From assembly GCA_948665105.1 (NCBI GenBank), contig CAPNGW010000103.1:1-7748 (forward strand): a stretch of DNA of 7,748 bases, in the 5' to 3' direction. Below the pieces are notes generated by a model that ran no database searches, was not told the origin of the DNA, and was given only the letters and a program-made list of their open reading frames with translations. The stretch's first letter is position 1. Each line of letters starts with the position of its first letter. The position numbers were made by a program, and so were the translations under genes. This DNA comes from an uncultured Lachnospiraceae bacterium (GTDB lineage Bacteria > Bacillota > Clostridia > Lachnospirales > Lachnospiraceae). This document shows positions 5,612-7,748 of the stretch, piece after piece.

Positions 5612-6982
5612 CTACTGATAATATTTCTCCAGTATCTTCGTATCCACCCTGTCAAGCTCTTCCCTGGGCAGAATATGCAAAAGCCTCCACCCAATATCCA
5701 GGGTCTCCTCTATGGAGCGGTTCTCCCCGGCGCCCTGCCCCACAAACTCCTGCTCAAAGGCTGCCCCGAACTTTAAGTACTTCTTATCCACCTCCGACAG
5801 CTCATCCTCTCCAATCACGCTGGCCAAATCCCGGGCCTCCCCCACTCTGGCATAGGAGGAAAACAGCTGGTTGGCCACATCCTGATGGTCCTCTCTGGTG
5901 AACTTGGCCCCAATCCCGTCCTTCATAAGCCGTGAAAGGCTGGGAAGCACATTGATGGGGGGATAGATGGTCTTCTGATGCAGGGAGCGCTCCAGCACAA
6001 TCTGCCCTTCCGTAATATACCCGGTCAAATCGGGAATGGGGTGGGTGATATCGTCATTGGGCATGGTTAATATGGGAATCTGAGTCACAGAGCCCTTGGC
6101 TCCCTTTACAATTCCGGCCCGCTCGTACAAGGCCGCCAGCTCGCTGTAGAGATACCCCGGATATCCCTTCCGGCTGGGAATCTCCCCCTTTAAGGAGGAC
6201 ACCTCCCGCATGGCCTCGGCAAAGGAAGTCATGTCTGTCAGAATCACCAGAATATGCATATTTTTCTCAAAGGCCAGATATTCCGCCGCCGTCAGCGCCA
6301 CCTTGGGGGTAATCAGCCGCTCCACCACCGGGTCGTTGCTGAGATTTAAGAACATGGTCACATGGGAGCTGGCGCCGCTCTCCTCAAAGGTTCGACGGAA
6401 AAATTCCGCCACATCGTACTTCACACCCATGGCTGCAAAGACAATGGCAAACTTCTCCTTAGAATCCTCTCCCAGAGACGCCTGCTCCACAATCTGTGCC
6501 GCCAGCTGGTCATGGGGAAGACCGTTTCCGGAGAAAATCGGCAGCTTCTGCCCCCGAATCAGGGTGGTCAGTCCGTCAATGGCCGAAATACCCGTGCGGA
6601 TATAGTTTCTGGGATACTCTCTTGTGCAGGGATTTAAGGGCATGCCGTTCACATCCCGGGTGCATTCCGGGGTAATTTTCCCCAGGCCGTCAATGGGCTC
6701 TCCCAGCCCGTTGAACATCCGTCCCAGAATATCCTCTGACAGTCCGATTTCCATGGGGTGTCCTGTAAGCCGGGTATGACTGTTGGTTAAGGACATTTCA
6801 TCGGTGCTCTCGAAGACCTGAATTACCGCTTTATCCTCGTTGATTTCCACGATTCTCCCCAGCTTCTTCTGCTTCCCGTTTACGGTAAATTCCACCATTT
6901 CTTCATAGAAGCCGTCCTGTACGCCCTCCACCGCAATGAGGGGACCGTTAATTTCACTTAAGCCTAAATATTCAATTGACAT
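5612..6982 (-). CDS. ntpB: V-type ATP synthase subunit B
   Basis: Non-catalytic nucleotide-binding subunit that alternates with A in the A3B3 head. The protein has 456 residues, a normal full length. The N-terminal beta-barrel (about 1-75) begins MSIEYLGLSEINGPLIAVEG. The central domain carries IRTGISAIDGL (about 128-138). Where catalytic subunits have a Walker A loop, this one has FSGNGLPHDQ (about 150-159) without GKT, which is the hallmark of B. The alpha/beta signature is at 341-350 (PPINVLPSLS), followed by R351, the expected arginine of the inter-subunit site. The C-terminal helical domain includes GWRLLHILPR (431-440). The start follows an AGGAGG site six to eight bases upstream. In most clostridial operons D follows at once; here 2,481 bases of unrelated genes intervene. 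No intrinsic terminator is visible after the stop codon. Confidence 0.98.
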   Translation of the reverse strand: MSIEYLGLSEINGPLIAVEGVQDGFYEEMVEFTVNGKQKKLGRIVEINEDKAVIQVFESTDEMSLTNSHTRLTGHPMEIGLSEDILGRMFNGLGEPIDGLGKITPECTRDVNGMPLNPCTREYPRNYIRTGISAIDGLTTLIRGQKLPIFSGNGLPHDQLAAQIVEQASLGEDSKEKFAIVFAAMGVKYDVAEFFRRTFEESGASSHVTMFLNLSNDPVVERLITPKVALTAAEYLAFEKNMHILVILTDMTSFAEAMREVSSLKGEIPSRKGYPGYLYSELAALYERAGIVKGAKGSVTQIPILTMPNDDITHPIPDLTGYITEGQIVLERSLHQKTIYPPINVLPSLSRLMKDGIGAKFTREDHQDVANQLFSSYARVGEARDLASVIGEDELSEVDKKYLKFGAAFEQEFVGQGAGENRSIEETLDIGWRLLHILPREELDRVDTKILEKYYQ

Positions 6983-6994
6983 ATGCTCCTCCTG

Positions 6995-7748
6995 TTATGC
7001 GTTAGCGTCCATTATTTCACGGTAAAATTCGTCTATCATGTCCCGGTACTGCTCAAATTTATACAATTCTTTGTTTGCCACGTCATACTTGATGGCAATG
7101 ATTTTTTCAAAAACGCTCTTCTCCCTAAGGAGGGCCATGGGCATATTCATCTCTATCAATGCCCGGCACTTCTCATACAGGTAGAGAATGGTTTCCATCA
7201 TCTTAAGCTGCTTTTCCATGGGCACAAAGGTATCCTCCGCATGAAAGGCATTTTGCTGTAAAAATCCCAGCCGAATGACTCTTGCAATCTCCAGAACCAG
7301 CTTCTGGTCGTCGGGGAGCACATCGCTTCCGATTAATTTGACAATTTCATTTAAACGGCTCTCTGTAGTTAGAATATTTAAAATCTGATTCCGGCAATAA
7401 ATAAAATTCGGACCCACATTGGCATTGTACCAGGGCGCCAAGTCATTCAAATATTCGGTATAGCTGGTGAGCCAGTTAATGGCCGGATAATGTCTGGCAT
7501 AGGCCAGGGATTTATCCAAGGCCAGAAAACAGCGGACAAACCGCTTGGTATTCTGGGTCACCGGCTCGGAGAAATCCCCTCCCTGGGGAGACACTGCACC
7601 GATGATGGTGACACTGCCCTCACTGCCGTTTAAATTCTCCACATAGCCTGCCCGCTCATAAAATGCAGACAGCCGGGAAGCAAGATACGCCGGAAAGCCT
7701 TCCTCCGCCGGCATCTCCTCCAAACGCCCGGAAAGCTCCCTAAGAGCC
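6995..7748 (-). CDS. ntpA: V-type ATP synthase subunit A, C-terminal part (cut by window edge)
   Basis: Catalytic A subunit of the V/A-type rotary ATPase, which hydrolyses or makes ATP in the cytoplasmic A3B3 head. Only the last 250 residues are visible; the reading frame stays open to the right edge (first full codon at 7747), so the real start, the P-loop and the bulge domain are outside. The fragment opens with ALRELSGRLEEMP, followed by PAYLASRLSAFYERAG, a conserved stretch of A subunits. The alpha/beta ATPase signature is at fragment residues 88-97 (PAINWLTSYT), with the last position T instead of the more usual S. The rest is the helical C-terminal domain. The family is usually about 580-600 residues, so roughly 40% is seen. 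The stop is 12 bases before the start of subunit B, with an AGGAGG site in the gap, as expected for one operon. No c-subunit is in view, so Na+ versus H+ coupling cannot be judged. Confidence 0.96.
   Translation of the reverse strand, partial: ALRELSGRLEEMPAEEGFPAYLASRLSAFYERAGYVENLNGSEGSVTIIGAVSPQGGDFSEPVTQNTKRFVRCFLALDKSLAYARHYPAINWLTSYTEYLNDLAPWYNANVGPNFIYCRNQILNILTTESRLNEIVKLIGSDVLPDDQKLVLEIARVIRLGFLQQNAFHAEDTFVPMEKQLKMMETILYLYEKCRALIEMNMPMALLREKSVFEKIIAIKYDVANKELYKFEQYRDMIDEFYREIMDANA

Noticed and set aside
1..7748. tRNA, rRNA, riboswitch or CRISPR content
   Set aside because: The window is almost fully coding; the short gaps show no tRNA-like arms, no repeat-spacer arrangement and no known riboswitch core.

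Overview
All protein-coding genes I can support lie on the minus strand, so transcription runs from the high coordinates down to position 1. The window looks like a low-to-mid GC Bacillota (Firmicutes) chromosome, most likely a clostridium of the Lachnospiraceae type. That is an inference from the V-type ATPase operon, the strong AGGAGG-like ribosome binding sites, the MoxR/DUF58/membrane-protein cluster and the style of the small GNAT and VOC enzymes. Nothing in the window fixes the genus.

Layout in transcription order. (1) 7748-5612: the C-terminal part of the V-type ATPase catalytic subunit A, cut by the window edge, and the complete non-catalytic subunit B. (2) 5611-3211: a block of about 2.4 kb that is foreign to the usual A-B-D order. 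It has its own sigma-A-like promoter, then a 57-codon ORF resembling a shortened MazE/AbrB-type antitoxin, three different GNAT-fold acetyltransferases and a VOC-fold (glyoxalase-like) protein. (3) 3130-2513: V-type ATPase subunit D, the central-stalk subunit normally found directly after B. (4) 2442-1: a MoxR-type AAA+ ATPase, a DUF58 membrane protein and the first 153 codons of a multi-pass membrane protein. The last three are joined by two 4-bp ATGA stop/start overlaps. The third is probably the transglutaminase-like partner that often completes such clusters, but its catalytic domain lies outside the window.

How the genes work together: A, B and D are parts of one rotary ATPase (A3B3 head, D in the central shaft). 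The inserted block has no evident role in that machine. It reads like a small-molecule or stress-modification cassette that landed between B and D, and sampled lines suggest it is poorer in GC than its flanks. MoxR with DUF58 and a membrane partner forms a separate module, generally thought to act as a chaperone-like system at the cell envelope.

Points most worth a second look are the split of the V-ATPase operon, the unannotated antitoxin-like ORF coupled to the first acetyltransferase, and a hairpin between subunit D and moxR that ends in a T-run only on the plus strand, although no plus-strand gene is visible.
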